Positions 11,370-24,700 of a stretch of 64,000 bases of DNA are shown piece after piece. Location of the stretch: contig OZ237746.1 in the NCBI GenBank assembly GCA_965178125.1, forward strand, positions 1,265,832 through 1,329,831, written 5' to 3'. The notes below the pieces were generated by a model. That model searched no databases, had not been told where the DNA came from, and saw nothing but the letters and a program-made list of their open reading frames with translations. The first letter of the stretch is position 1. Each line of letters starts with the position of its first letter. Made by a program: the position numbers and the translations under genes. The DNA comes from Bilabrum cf. latius (lineage: Eukaryota > Bigyra: Bicosoecida > Bigyra > Bicosoecida).

Positions 11370-12349
11370 TCAGTGCTGAGAGTTGCCCCGAGCACGAAGA
11401 CCATCCTCTGGATTGCCTCCCAGCGGAACTGCAGGAGAGCCCCCGAACCCAGGAGTGGGTCCCACCGGTGCCACGCCGGCCTCTGCCTAGGCGCCACCGT
11501 CTCCCACAAACGCCCCCTCAGCGTCTGCCCCGCCGCGCGATGGGTCCACACCCCCGGGACTGCCAAAACCGGGAGCGTTGACCGTGCCGCCCCCAACTCC
11601 CTGTCCCGGTCCCGCATGGCTGGCAGCGACCTTGGCTGGGCCCCCGCCGGTCCCAGGGGCAGCACCCCCACCCATGGTAGAGAGCCAGTTCCCCAAGGTG
11701 GGGGCGGACTTGTACCTGAGTTTTACCTGCTCCACCCCGGCGGGAACTTGCCTAGTGCACGCGTGCGCCACCAGCAGCAGGAGCGGCAGCAGCCATGCCA
11801 ACAGCGTCGAGTAGAGCCCGCCCAGCGGGACGAGCAACAGCACAAGCAAGAACAGGACCAGGTAGATCCGTGCCTTTTCCATGGCCCCATCACTCTGCAG
11901 GAACTTGATTCCGGTTGAAGCCACCATTTTCTTCAAGAAGTTGTGCGCAGCTGCCGGCGGCCGCAGCGCAACCAGGACAAGCACGAGGCCAAAAACAGAG
12001 ACAAACAGCATGAGTGGCGAAAACATCTGCCAGAGCAACAACGTGATCAGATAGATCCACATGTAGTTTCCCGCGAAGTAAACAAAGTTAGCCGCAACAT
12101 GCTTCTCAAACTTGTTCCAGGCCGTTGGCGGAGCCTAGAACTTCTTGTAATCGAATAGCTGCCCCCACGGTCGAAGCCCCTTCCAACACACGCCTTTGAT
12201 TAACGCTACGATCTCCGAAACATCTGCGGCGATATGGCACTGGGTGAGAGCTCATCGAAACGGTTTGCGCAGATGTTGCTACAGTGCGTTGAACTGCCAT
12301 CTGCATGCTTGGCCAGACCCGTCGTTTTCTGCTCACCCTTCTTGTCCAT
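11370..12349 (-). CDS. PRA1 family protein (prenylated Rab acceptor)
   Basis: This is a small ER/Golgi membrane protein that binds prenylated Rab GTPases. Exon 1 is only 13 nt (12349-12337, encoding MDKK plus one base). A 113-bp GT..AG intron (12336-12224) follows, then one long exon to TGA at 11372-11370. The joined start is MDKKDVSEIVALIKG, then the PRA1 signature LRPWGQLFD, WNKFEKHVAANFVYFAGNY, and two hydrophobic hairpins (YLITLLLWQMFSPLMLFVSV, and a second near 11850). Two in-frame TAG codons are read as Gln, one after YKKF and one near the C-terminus. The last ~90 residues are a Gly/Pro-rich tail. The product is 288 aa, longer than typical PRA1 because of that tail. The very short first exon is inferred from frame and splice sites. 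Confidence 0.85.
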
Positions 12350-12569
12350 TTTGATCAAGCTTTGCCTGCTTGATCAATGATACAGTCTAACTTGCCAGGA
12401 GACTGCACCGTCGAATATAATTGGGCCGATGGATTGAGCGACACCGCGATCGGGTGAGCCGGAGCGGTTTCGCTACTAGTAGTATGGAACGTTCCTCTGG
12501 TTGGAACAAGCTCGAACTTTCAATTGGTTTTTATGACCAGATGTAGCTCGCAAGATGACGTAATACTGC
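12350..12569. promoter_or_regulatory. Bidirectional promoter region, PRA1 / TAF1B-like gene
   Basis: These 220 bp separate the start codons of two divergent genes. The region is AT-richer than its neighbours and carries runs such as GTTTTTATG. No specific element is certain. Confidence 0.45.
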
Positions 12570-15500
12570 ATGGATAGCTTTTTAAAAGATAGTGGTCTGG
12601 TGATTCCACCCATAGGGCCTTGGAGAATCAACGAGAGGACCCAGTCTTAGCAGCAAGCCCAAGACATTGCCTCGGAGCGCCTCGAGCATGAGGCTTGCGG
12701 GAACTGTGGTGGCTCACAATGGACAAATGATGAATTTGGTGGTGTCCATTGCGCCCTGTGTGGTTCATAGCTTGTCGTATAGCGGAGGGATGAGCATGCC
12801 GACGCCAGCTAGGCAGTTGGCCAGCAGCCCACCACTGGCCGCTCTAGGCGCATGCGCGGGCGAGCAAATACCCGAGACACTCGTGTAACGTTGATATCAA
12901 GGCCGATTTTGCTTCGCAAGCAGCCCTCTGTCGATGACCCTGGCTTCACTGCATCACTGAGCAAGCGAGAAGCGAGAGCGCTCGGCTCGGCGCTCACTTG
13001 GCTGCTCAGCAGGATGTGTCGCGCGGCTGACGCCCTCATGATGGCCACGGCTAGCCAACTGGATAGACGGGCTGCAGTCGGCAGCGCATCAGCCCCGACG
13101 TGCCCGTCCGGCTCCCCCGAGTGCTCGCTGTGCCGTGCCCGCCGACACCTCGCCCGCAGGATGGCACCGCTCGAGCCGGGCGCCCTTGAGGCCCGGAGCA
13201 AGGCCATCTGGGCGGGGGTGCTGCGGTTGTATGCGACTGGAAGCGACAGCTAGGCCGGTAGCGGTGCTGCGGACGGGCCATCGGGTGGGGTAGGGAGTGG
13301 TGCAGGCCGGAAGCGAGGCCGGCATGAGATGGGGGCCGATTCTACCACTGCCACTGCGACCGCTGGTGAGCACCGTGATGAGGACGAGGGCGGTGGTAGC
13401 ACTGGTGATCGTGAAAGTGATCGTGATAGTGGTGGTGATGATGATGACCGCGGTGGCGGCGCAGGTGCAGAAAGCGGCAATCTCGTGTCCGAGGCGCGAG
13501 CCAACGAGTGGGCGCTGGGTGTACTCGGGCAAGGTGCCGGACATGGACATGGACATGGTGGTGAGCGTGGAGGCGCTTTGGGTCCGATGGATGTCCGGGT
13601 GGCGGCGCTGCCCCCCTTCACGGCCAGAGGACTGCTGCCGGTGCTGCTGCTGGCCCTGCAGTCGCTGCAGCTGCCCGTCGGGGCATTCGACGTGTGCTCG
13701 TGGGCGGGGGCTGGGCTGCTACCGTTCTTGCGCGCCTGGCTCGCAGTGCCTGGGGATCTGGTGGGGCCACTGTGGAGGGTGCAGGGTGCTCTGCTGCCCA
13801 GACAGGTCCCTGGACCCGAGTGGGTGGAGCGGGCTGCAGGGTGGCTCGCTGGCTCGCTCGGGATGCGCCTGGGACTGCCTCATGCTCTGCCCCTGCGGAC
13901 CGCTGGCCTCAGGCTCATCGCGAGAGCGGATGGTATGGGGCTGCTGAGGCACGGGGACAACCAGCTGGGCGAGTTTGGCCTGCTGGCTAGTGTGATGAGT
14001 GACCCGGTGGGCGGCATGCAGCGTGCCTATGGCTCGAAAGGGGGCTACTCCTTGCTTGCCGCTGCGGTGCAGCAGGTGCAACAGGTGCAGCAGGCTCGAG
14101 GGCATGGCGCGGGCCAGGACAGGAATGATATGAGCGCAGGCTCGTAGTAGACGACAGCTGCAGCTGTTTCTGATGCGAGTCACACGGACACCGACACGGA
14201 CACCGACACCGACATGGACACCGACACCGAGCCAGCCCAAGCACACCGGGCCGGCTCCAGCTCTGGCCCCGCCCTGTAGAGACTAGAGGAGCAGGCGGGG
14301 GCCTCCTCGCGAGGGCACAGACACGCACGGCTGGTGCGGGCAATCCAGGGGCTCGCCAGCGACCGACCTGTCCCCAGGCCCCTGGATCGCTGGGCGCACG
14401 CCGGGCCTCTCGCGGGGGAGGACGGGCGGTACACCGGGCTGCGCTCCCCGGGGTGCGCGGTGGCGAGGCAGATGTGGCTGCTGGCCACCAGACAGCGCTC
14501 TAGCCTGAGGCTGCAGCGCGTTGTGGACGCGGTGTGCCGCTGGTAGAGCCGGGCACATGCCAGCGGCGTGCTGGTGGCGGCTGGAATGCTCGTGGGCAGG
14601 CTAGCTGTCCGTGACTGGGGATGGGAGCAGCCCCCGGGCATCGAGGCAACTCGAGCTCACGTGTCACCCCCACCCCCAGCTGCTAGCGAGGTGGACTCGG
14701 CCCTGCGATGCGCGGCGGCTTCTCTGGCACTGGCCGGGGCGGCTGGCTGCGACCCTGGTCAACAGGCGGGCGCGCAGGTGCTGGCACATGCCGCCGAGGT
14801 GGCACAGCGGGTGGTGGACCCTCAGGACCGGCCCCGAGGTAGCGAGGGGCTGGGCGTGCTGCGGGCCCGTCTGCGGGGCGCGAGCTCTGGCCCCGGGGAA
14901 CAAGGAGAGAGTGGGCCCGCGGGGTGGGTGCCTCCTCTGGTGGACGCGCTGGCTGCCCCGGGGGCGGCGGGTCGGCTGTTCGCTGGCGTGCCGATGCGGG
15001 CGCAGCGCCGCGAGCTGCACAGGGAACAGCGAGTGGCGGCGCTGGGTCTGCCCTCGGTGGGGCCGGGGATGGCGGCTTCCCTGCCCCCCGCGCAGCGCGA
15101 ATACAGGAGGGCCCGACTGTAGGGCACGGCGGCGAAGGCGGTCAGAAGCGCTGCCGCGGGTCTGCTGGCGGCCGTGTCATTCAGAGCGACCATGCCCGGT
15201 GTTGAGCAAGAGGGTGGGGCAAGTGGCGCAGCAACAATAGACGAGAAGGCAGAGGTCAGAGATGGCCTGCTGGGCTCGTAGGACTCGTAGGGCACACCGC
15301 GCTCATTTCGTGAGGGCTGGGACAGGGAGGGGGAGGGCAGTAAGGACGCTGTCCGGGATGCAAGCAGCAGGGCGGATTGGGTGCTAGTACTGGAGATGCT
15401 CCGGGCGTGCCTGGGGCTGGACGCACCAAGTATCGCGAGGCTGTCGGAGAGCAGGCACCCTGGGCACGGGGCGGCTGCATTGGTGCGGGAGGTGGTGCGG

Positions 15501-15611
15501 GACCTCGCCGTGGAGGACCTCGAGGGGCTCCTGGGACATGCCGCGGGGCTTGCGGCCACTGCGTGTCTGTGCGATCTGCTGGAGCACGGCGAATGCACGA
15601 TCCGGATGTAA
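12570..15611 (+). CDS. Probable RNA polymerase I initiation factor, TAF1B/RRN7-like
   Basis: This frame of 1014 codons runs from ATG 12570 to TAA 15609-15611, the only gene here that ends in TAA. About 12 in-frame TAG codons are read as Gln (12648, 12768, 12780, 12810, 13251, 14145, 14148, 14277, 14544, 15120, 15279, 15288). A zinc ribbon lies near the N-terminus: C43-x2-C46 and C61-x2-C64, in ACGNCGGSQW and HCALCGSQ. It is followed by helical segments with an IWAGVLRLY-type motif (residues near 220) and later alternating helices that could be cyclin folds. Zinc ribbon, helical spacer and cyclin-like region in that order match TAF1B/Rrn7, the TFIIB-like factor of Pol I. Sequence match is weak outside the ribbon, so the name is tentative; another TFIIB-type factor is possible. 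The middle is Asp/Thr- and Gly-rich (including a DTDTDTDTD run near 14190). Confidence 0.6.
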
Positions 15612-15752
15612 CGATTGAGTTAACCGGGTTGAGTCGACTGGCGCACCCGGTATGATTGTCGTAGACCGCTTGCTGTGCACTTGAAAATCACGTTAGTTTT
15701 TGTTAGTTCACTGCAAAAGTTACATCGCTTACCAAATGGTGCGCTCTCACGA

Positions 15753-18700
15753 TCACCGCCCGCTGCCCAGCTGCGCCTCCTCTGCCTCAGCCAGCTCGGC
15801 TACGGAGGTCTGCTGCCCGATGCAGGACCGGGCCACTGAGTTGAAGAGGCTCTCGATCTCGGGGGCGCAATGCGTGAACGGGCGGGACCAAAACCTGTAC
15901 TGCGGCACCTTGATCAGCTCGATGAACGTGATCAGGAGGCCCCACGGGTGCGGCCGGTTGCAGATGAGTTTCTGCAGCAGCACCCTCGTGAGGATCTCCC
16001 GGTGCGCGTCATCCGGGGCCTCCGCGAACAGCTTCAGCACCGCCACGCTGAAGAAGTGCGTGTGGCTGTTGGGGTACCTCAGCTGGGAGGCCACTGCATC
16101 CAGCAGCAGGTACTTGCCCGAAGGCTGCAGCTGCTGCAGCACCTGCTTGAGGAGCGGGATGGCGGGGCTCCTCGAGGCCACCGTGGCATCCCCCGCGGCG
16201 GCTGTCCCGCTGGTCTGCGCCACGAGAGCCACCAGGGCCTGCAGCCGGGCGTGAGAGTAGCGGGCGGGCTCCTCCACTCCCGCTCCTGCCCCCGCCACAG
16301 CCGCTACCTCGGCGCTGCTGAGCTGCATGGCCGCTGCCACCCGGGCCGGCATGGAGGGCGGGCCCCCGCTCTGCAGGTACCCCTGGATGTCCCGCGCCAG
16401 AGACGGGTCTAAAGCGGCGGTGGCATCCGCGTTCTAGACGGGTGGGAGCTTGATCTCCGGGATGGTATCTATCTTGAGCTGCGAGGTGAGCGGCTCGGGC
16501 GCGACCATCTGCCTCGGAGTGGCGGAGAGCACGAGGTTGCGCAGCTGCAGGCAGACCGGGGGCAGCACCTCGCACAGCTCGTGGTGGTTGTCTGCCAAAA
16601 AGTCCTGCGCGTCGTGCAGCACCACCACAACCAGTCGTAGCACGCCTCGGTAAAAGAGACGCAGGGTGGGCGGCATGCCCCCCGGGCACGCCCGCAGCGT
16701 GTCGCCTAGGAAGGAGAAGGTCGTGCGCAGCAGCCGCAGCAGCATGGGCCACCCGCGGGCCCCGGGCGAGTGCAACACTGCTGGCAGCAGGGACCGGTGG
16801 CACAGCAGGGTGATCCACGACAGGGCAAAGGCGGGTACGCGCTGGGGCCGCAGGCACAGCAGCGCATTCCCCACTGCCGTCGATGCCAGCATAGTCAGCT
16901 GCGTGCGGGCGCTGGCCAGCACCGCCTCGCTCTGGTACGCGGGCGGCCGGGGCCCTGCGGCGGACTTGGAGCCCGCAGCAGCCGCGGCCGCCGCAACCTC
17001 GGCCCCTCCCCCGCTCAGCGCGTCCAAGGTGGCGTGGTCCACGGACTGGGGCGCCTCCTCGGGCGGTAGGCACACCCGGATGAGGGCGGAGAGCACCCGG
17101 GTGTAAGGGCGGGGATCAAAGGGCAATCGAGCCATGGGCAGCCGCCAGACCCTGCGCGCTGCCCGCCGGCTAGAGCTGCCAGTGCCGCCCACCGCCGAGG
17201 CAGTCGAGGACGCGCTCACCATGGAGGACGCATCGTCGTCGTCGTGGCCCGCCTGCGAGGCGCGGCCGGAGCCAGAGCCCGAGGCAGGCCCCCGGCCCGC
17301 CCCGCTCCCGCCCTCATCCTCTGGCTCGAGGTCCTCCACCCACCAGTCCGCGTCAGGAGACGACAGCCCGAAGCCGCCCTGCCCCGCCGCGGCTCCCAGC
17401 GCGGCCCCCAGCATGTCCGCGCCCTCCTCCGTCTCCACGAGCGCGTCCGCGTCCTCCTTCGAGGAGGAGGAAGAGGCGGCCGAGGCCCGGGCCTCCACGG
17501 CCTGAGCGCGGCGGGCCGCCCCGGCCGAGGCCGCGGCTCGCTGCGTGCCTAGTAGCCCGGACTCGCCGTCCCGCTGAGCCGCTCCCTCGGCGCGCATGCT
17601 CCTCTGCCGTGCCGCCCACGCGTCCGCATGCGCCACGAGCACGCTAGCAGCGGCTGCCAGGCACCGCGAGAGCATAGCCGCCTTGTTAGTCACACCGTCC
17701 GCCCCACGAACCAGCAGGGACAGCAGCGTGGACACGGCGTCCGCCCCGGAGCCCATCCCTGCAAAGAGAAGCTGCGATGGGGCCTGGGCGGCGGCTGGGG
17801 ACGGGTCCGGCACGATGCGCGACCCGTCCGACCCGATGCCAGACCCTGCCCGGGCGGCAGCTTCCGCCGCTGCATCGGCGCGCACCGCCACCTCCACGGC
17901 GGCAGACACGAACTGCACGGCCGCCGCCTCTGTCTCGAATGCACCCGATGAGTTGAGGCGCGCCAGCACGCCCACGAGGTTGGCGCCGCCCTTGCCCGGG
18001 GCCGCCTCCGCCATGCGGTGCGCCAGGTCCACGTCCCGCAGCAGGGACAGCACGGCCCGGCGGGTGGCGCGGGTGGCGCGGGAGGGCCTCTGCATGGCCC
18101 ACTACCACCTGGCCAGCACCCCCATGTCGTCCCGCGGCACGTGCAGGTGCTCGACCGCATCGCCCTCGTCACCCTCCTCCGGATCACCCGATTCGTATCG
18201 GCTTCGCGCGCCGCTCCCGTCCGCGCCCGCCCCGCTGCTGGCCATCACCTCGGCGTCCGGCCGAGCAGCGGCCGCCAGCACCAATCCGGCCTCCGGGTCG
18301 GGCAGCGTGTCTGCCCTGCGTGCCATGCGCAACACCCAGGCAGGCACGCGAGCCAGAGGGCCTGCCGCCGTGTCTGCGCCCGTGGCATCACTGGCCGAGG
18401 CAGCCCGGGCAGCGAACACGAGGCACGCCAAGCGCCGCCCCCACGCGGGTCCCTTGGGCTCCGTCTCGTTGGAGGGCACAGGCTGAGCCATCGCGGCCCG
18501 TGCCGCCATCTCCAGCTAGGCCACAGTGCGGGTGAGCTGCTGCGGGGACACGTGCCCGCGCAGGAGCAGCCGGGTGGAGGCCGGACAGTCGAGCACTGCG
18601 CGTCCCATCGAGGCAGCCGCATGCGCCCGGCCCACGTCCGACTCCCCGTCGCTGTCCGAGCCGCTCTTGGACGCGTGAATACTAGCTTCCACCTCCACCA

Positions 18701-21700
18701 GCTCGCCAGGCGCCGAGGAGCGCGCCTCCTCCGCCTTGGGCCGGGGCACAGCCGGCTGCATGCTCAAGCCGTCCTGGGCTGTGGGCCACTGCTGCAGCAG
18801 AGCGTCCACGGCGCGCTCGTCCGGCACGCCCTCGTCCGAGTCGCCATCGTCCTGCCCGGGACCCGAAGCGGCCGCGACCCGCCCGCGCACGGCACACCTC
18901 CAGACCACCGCGGCGGCGAACTGCACTCCCAGGCCGGCCGCAGAGGGCGTCGCGCCCGCCTCGGGCCCTTCCACCTGCGAGTCCTCTGCCGCTGCCGCCG
19001 AGCAGAGCGAGTCCAGGTCCCGCGTGCGGATGACACCGGCGCGGGAAACAGCCGTGGTCACTGCTGCGTCCAGCCCTCTCTCGCGCGGAGAGAGCACCAG
19101 CGTGCCAGCGGTGGCCGAGGCCACGGCGTTCACGTCCGTGGTGACCGAGGCGGCCTTGAGAGCGGCCACGAGGGCCTGCATGGGCAGCAGCCCCATCTCC
19201 GCAGCAGCCCGCTGGGCGGCCCTCCTGGCGGCCTCGGCCTGGTCTGCCTGCCACGAGGTCTACGGGCGCCCGCCCCTGGCCTCCCTCAGCGCTTGGGACC
19301 ACTTGGCGTCTGCCGCACTGCGCACAGCCTGTCCCGTCTAGAGGAGTGCCTCCACGCACTCCTGCGCAAAGGTGGCGGCGGCAGCGGCCCGTGCCCGCCC
19401 GATGCCAGGGTTGGCCTGCGAGCTTGCGTCCTGGGTGGGCAGCGGCGTAGCGGCGAACTTGACCTCCTCCACGGCAGACACTACCGGGTGCGACGAGCTC
19501 AGCGAGCTCAGCGAGGGGGGCGCGCCTCCTGCAGGCCAGGCAGTCACAGTCTCGCCCACAGCCCGGTTCAGGAACTTCATGGCCGCGCGGTACCGCCCCA
19601 GCATCTCGACCGCCTCGGGCTACCGCTGCAACGCATCGGCTACGTGCCGCGAGGCGTTGCGGGCCTGCTACCGGGCCATAGCCATGCGAGGTGGCGCCGA
19701 GGCAGAGGCTGCACCAGCGGGCCCCCCGGCTCCTGGCTAACCAGCTGGCACAGCGGTTGCCGCTCCCCCGGCGTACTGCCCTTGCTGCGGGGCGACTGGG
19801 TTCTGTTGCAGCTGGTCGAAAGCCCTATAGACGGCCAGCTGCGGCTGCAGCAGGCCCTGCGGCCCCGGTCGTAGTGAAGGCGGCAGGGCTGCAGGCCACC
19901 TACTGCCAGACTGCCACTCGTCCGTGTCTGTGTGTTGCCTGCCCTCGCTCTCCGCCACCCGCCTCGCGCGGACCTGCTCCGCCAGCATGGACTGGCAGTC
20001 TCGGCTGGCCCTGTCTGCTGCCGCCGCCTCAATCAGCGCCGAAGCAAGGTCCACGTGGTCCTTGCTGAGCACCTCCACGGCCTGCACCACGGGGGCCACC
20101 CGCGAGGACGAGGCCGTGGGCTTCTGGCCATCACCCCCGTGCGACTGCTTCAGAAGGACCTGCAGCTCGTCCGCGCCCACTCCGAGAGCGGCATGCACCT
20201 CCGGGCTTTTGGTGAGGAACTCCCGGAGGTTCTCCTGCGTCTGTGCCTTGACCTGGTCCTAGCACGACACCACCGACATGGAGCTGGCCAGCTATCTCGC
20301 AGTTAATACGCACGCTGCCACCATCCGCTTGCTGGACGGGTCCATAGCGAAGTCCTTGGCCACCAGTTGCTTGGCAGTGGTGCACGCAATGGCCGAGCTC
20401 CGGTCCACAACCCCCTTCATCACCCGGCACACGGCCATTGACAGCGCCCTGGCTACCACGGGCTCCAGCTGCAGCTTCGGCGCAGCTTGCGACAGTGCCA
20501 GGCCTGCCGGCACTCGCACTAGCTGCTCTAGCCCGGGGGCCAGCGCGAGGCCCGGCTGCTTGCTCGTGTCGATGGCAGAGGCTCCGCCCGCCGCGGCTCC
20601 CAACCCGCCGACATCCGCCCCAGGTCGACCCGCCCCGGCGTGTCCCTCGGCCTTCCTCCGCCGCCGTAGACTTTGTCTCGCCTCGTATTCTTCCACTGAT
20701 AGACCAGGGACCGTCTCTGGCTCCTGGGCTGCCTTGGTGCTGAAGTCTGCGGTGCCCTCAAGCTGCGGCTTCCTGCGCTGTGAGAGCAAGTCGGCTGCTG
20801 GCACGGCCCCGAACTCGACCTCGAGGGTCTTACATACCACGTCCATGCCAAACTTGATGTTCATCTTGAGGTACTTGACCAAGTACAGCTCGCGCAGCAC
20901 TCCAAGGATCCCTACCGTCCACGGGTTCGGGGGCATGAACGGGCGCGGCGCGTCTGCCTTGGCGGCTCCCTCCAGGACGCTAGACACAAACACCACGCAG
21001 GCGATGAGTTTGCCGGACTCGAAGGCCTGCAGCAGCAGCTCGCGAAGGTCAAGTTCCTTCCGCAGCAGCGGCCTCCCCCTGGCGAGAGTCATGAGCCCGA
21101 GCCACTCGCCGATGCTCTTGAGCATGGAGCGCTCCCTCGTGCTCGTGCTGATCGAGTCGGACCCCAGCAGCTCTCGTGCCGACTCGAGGGTGGCCTGCAG
21201 CACCTCTTTGTACAGCACCGGCGAACCAAACTCGCGAAGGAAATTCGCATGAAGATCGTGAAAGTTGGGTTGCGTGGATACCCGCTTCACGACGAGATAG
21301 TGCCCGAACCAGGGCAGGTGGTCATCCGCGACGTTGCTTCGCATCTCGGCGGCCGTAGACTTCACGTTCGAGTGCGAGAGGTTGTTGATCTGGAAGTGCA
21401 GCCTGTCACGCACTGTCACTGGGACATTCGGAAGCCTCCTGCGCGGAGGTCGATCGGCCGAGCTGAAGTACTGCACGGGCTGCGTTGGGCCAAACCGGTA
21501 TCGTGCAACGGAGCTGCCACCTGCACCACCGTCGCCCGCACCTGCCCCTGACGCTGCGGATCCGTCAGGTGCCATATCGGGGGGTTGCTCGCCGGCCGCC
21601 ACGGCACGTAGGATGTCTGTGAACCTCGCCCCAAGCTGCTGGATACGGCCCCTGTGGCGCAGGAATGGCGTTGGCAACATCTGCCGCGGGGGTTGTTGCC

Positions 21701-24700
21701 GGGTACCAGATGCCTCGCCGGTGCCTGCCTGCGCTGCTGAATGCGCGGTGTCTGTCGCTCCGTTGGCGCCACCGACCTGTTTGGGCTGCTGTGCGTGCTG
21801 CTGACCAGGTGCCTGCTGTCCAGTCTGCATCGCAGCAGCGCTGCCTATAGATGCTTCCACAGCCAGTGCTGTGGCCGCAGCCGCCTATGCATCGACGGAA
21901 TCGTCCGAGCCAGGCGCCAGCACCAAGTCGGCGGGAGATCCCGACTCAATAAGAGCCAGTGATGACTCCACTGACTGCAGCTAATGTGACAGCTCAGACG
22001 GCCGGGCCGGAGTCCCGTAGCCCGGTTGCTGTGCTGCTAGGACCCCCATCTTCTCGCGCAGCTTGCCCACAAAGCCTGCAAAGTGCTGCTGCAGCGCTGG
22101 TACCTTCTCCACCAGCTTGCAAAGATGCGCCCAGGCAGGAAGCCTGGCCTGGAACTGCTCCAGAGCAAAGACCCCGAACCTGAACGGCCTGCCAGCGTCC
22201 CCGGGGGTCGCCTTACTCCACAGCCCCTCACATACCAGCCGGAGCACAGCTCCCAGGGCACGGGGAGACAGAAGCCGAGCTTGCACGGCTGCTCCAATGA
22301 GTGCGCCCGATAGCCTCAGCTCCTGCTCGCTCATCGCGTCGACACGCTTCCAAAGGGGGATCAGCTTCAGCAGAGCTGCGCCCACGTCCTCCCTCGAACC
22401 GACCCGCCCACTATCCCTAATCTAGGCCAGCTGCTGGACTGCGGCAACTGGAGTGATACGCCGCTGGAATGCTGCCGAGAGCACTGCATTCGCAGCTGCA
22501 GGAATATCAGCTGGAGCTGGCGCTGTGCCAGAGTCGGAGCCGCTTGCCTGATCCGGCTGCTTGCCGTCCGGCAGAGAGGCGATCCCTCCTGGAGCGCTGG
22601 CAGCACCAGACTATCCGCTTCCACTGGCCGCATCAGTCGCCGCTTTCAAACCCGGCAACACCTGCATTGCCCTGTCGATTGCGTGCACCAGCCCAGGTAT
22701 GACGACCGCCCTGCTGGCCGGGGCATCCTCATCCTCCTCCGGACCAGCGGCAGACCCCGAAAAGCCCTCTCGCATCGCACGGATGAGAGCCGCGAGGTGG
22801 TGCGTGTCGACCACACAGCTCTGGCTAGGCACACCACCTGGTGCTCCCGCGAGCCTGCCTCCTTCGTGCGTCCGAGTGATGCCCTGAATTAGGTCCAATG
22901 CAGCGCGGGCGGCGGATGCGGCGCCAAACGGGAGCTGGTTGTTCTCCTCTGGTGGCCCGAAGCAGCAACGGATCCAGGCATTCAGGAGGGTGCTGCTCCT
23001 CTGCGGCTCCATCGCCGAACACGTTCCTAGCACTACAGGGATAGCAATGGCCGGCACGGGTATGCAAAGCAGGGCACCCAGGAGCGCCCTGTCTTGTACT
23101 GGCAAGCTGCGCGCAAGCTCGGGCGTGCGTGGAAGGCGGCCGAAGAGACGGGAGCTAGGCCCGTCAGCCCCCGCCGCCCCCTCGCGCTCCTCTTGATTCG
23201 CTAGCTCGTTCACGACCAGGCAGAGTAGCTTGCCCACGCGGGCGGCGAAGCGAAGGAGCAGCGGCAGCACCCTCAAGCCCGGGAGGTTGCCACGCAGGAG
23301 CAACTCTGATTCGGCGTGCTGCTACTTGCTCTAGGCGCCGGGGCCGGAAGCGGCTGAAGCGGTCAGTACCCTTGAAGTCCTCGCCAGGGTGTTCACAAGC
23401 AGGGCGGGGGATATGCTCCACAGGCGCACCAACACCGTCATCGCAACCGCGGGCGGGTCCGTCAGAGAGGCAGCGGCAGCTCGCATCGGCGCTGCAGACT
23501 ACACGATCGCGACGGCAGGCTGAGGCGGAGGCTGGCCTTGCTTAGAGGCGTCCGCGCTGTGCTGCTGCCGTTGCTGCTGCACCACAGCCCTCAGCTTGTC
23601 CTCGGCGAGGCCCGCCTGTCCCTCCAGGGCAGCGGGCACCTGCACCGCCAGGACGCTGGCGAATTGGCGAGATGCAACTGTGCTGAACACGCGCTCACGC
23701 AGCACGTGCGAATCTCGAACGCCGTCAACCTGGCCCGCGTCCGCCTTTGCCGCTGCCAGCCCCAGCACCACCAGCCCGTTGGCCTGCTGCTGCGCCCTGT
23801 CCAGCAGCTTGAGGCTGAGCGGTTGCAGCCCGCCCACGTGTGCCAGACGTAGCACGGTGGAATACGTGTCCATGGCGCACCACGCCTGGTTGGCCACGCC
23901 GCAGCCAGTGGAGGACCCCTGGATGGGGCTCATGAGCCGGGCAGCAGACACCTTCGCGAATGACAGCTCCGACGCCGGCATGTCCACCGCACACGACAGA
24001 GCATGGATCTGGGCCTACGGGTGCCTCCATCGGCCCAGCAGCTGGTGCCCTGGAAACGGCGCCCCGCCCTGACCTAGCTTGACCGTTCGGAACACGAACC
24101 AAGCAGCCCCAGGGTGCGCGATGGGCCCGATGGATGAGATTGCGCCGGCGCCCAGCTGCGTCGAGCCGGAAGGCGTGCATGCCGCCGATGCCGACATGGG
24201 CAGGTCCAGCCCAGATGCCACTGCTGCCCACGAGGGGCTGTGGTCCTCCTACAGCACGCGGCTAAACACCGACGGGCTCCACGACCCCCAGCCCTGGGAG
24301 GACGGAGCAAAGTTGCCGCCGCTCCCCGCACCACCCGTGGACACCAGAGCGAGCGGGGCGGGGCGGCCTTGTGCCTGCCCAGCCGCGGCGCACACGACCT
24401 CAGCCGCCCAGCCAGGCAGCACCCTCGCGCCATCACGAGCCGCGGTCGGTCCATCCGCGCTGCCCGCAGCAGCACCACCACCCGCGACGGCAGGCCCGTC
24501 CCCCTCCGCGACGTCCTCGGGCTTCCAAGCGGCGGGCATCGAGTTGCCCACGGCCAGCAGCAGCGCCGCGATTTCCTTTGCGTGCAACGGCAGCAGCCCC
24601 AGGGACCTGGGCCCCCTGCCCGCCAGTGCAAGAGCGTTACGCAGGCCGGTTACGCTGCCCGCCCCGGACGGCCCCAGCTCCAGCACGATGCCGGTCAGCT

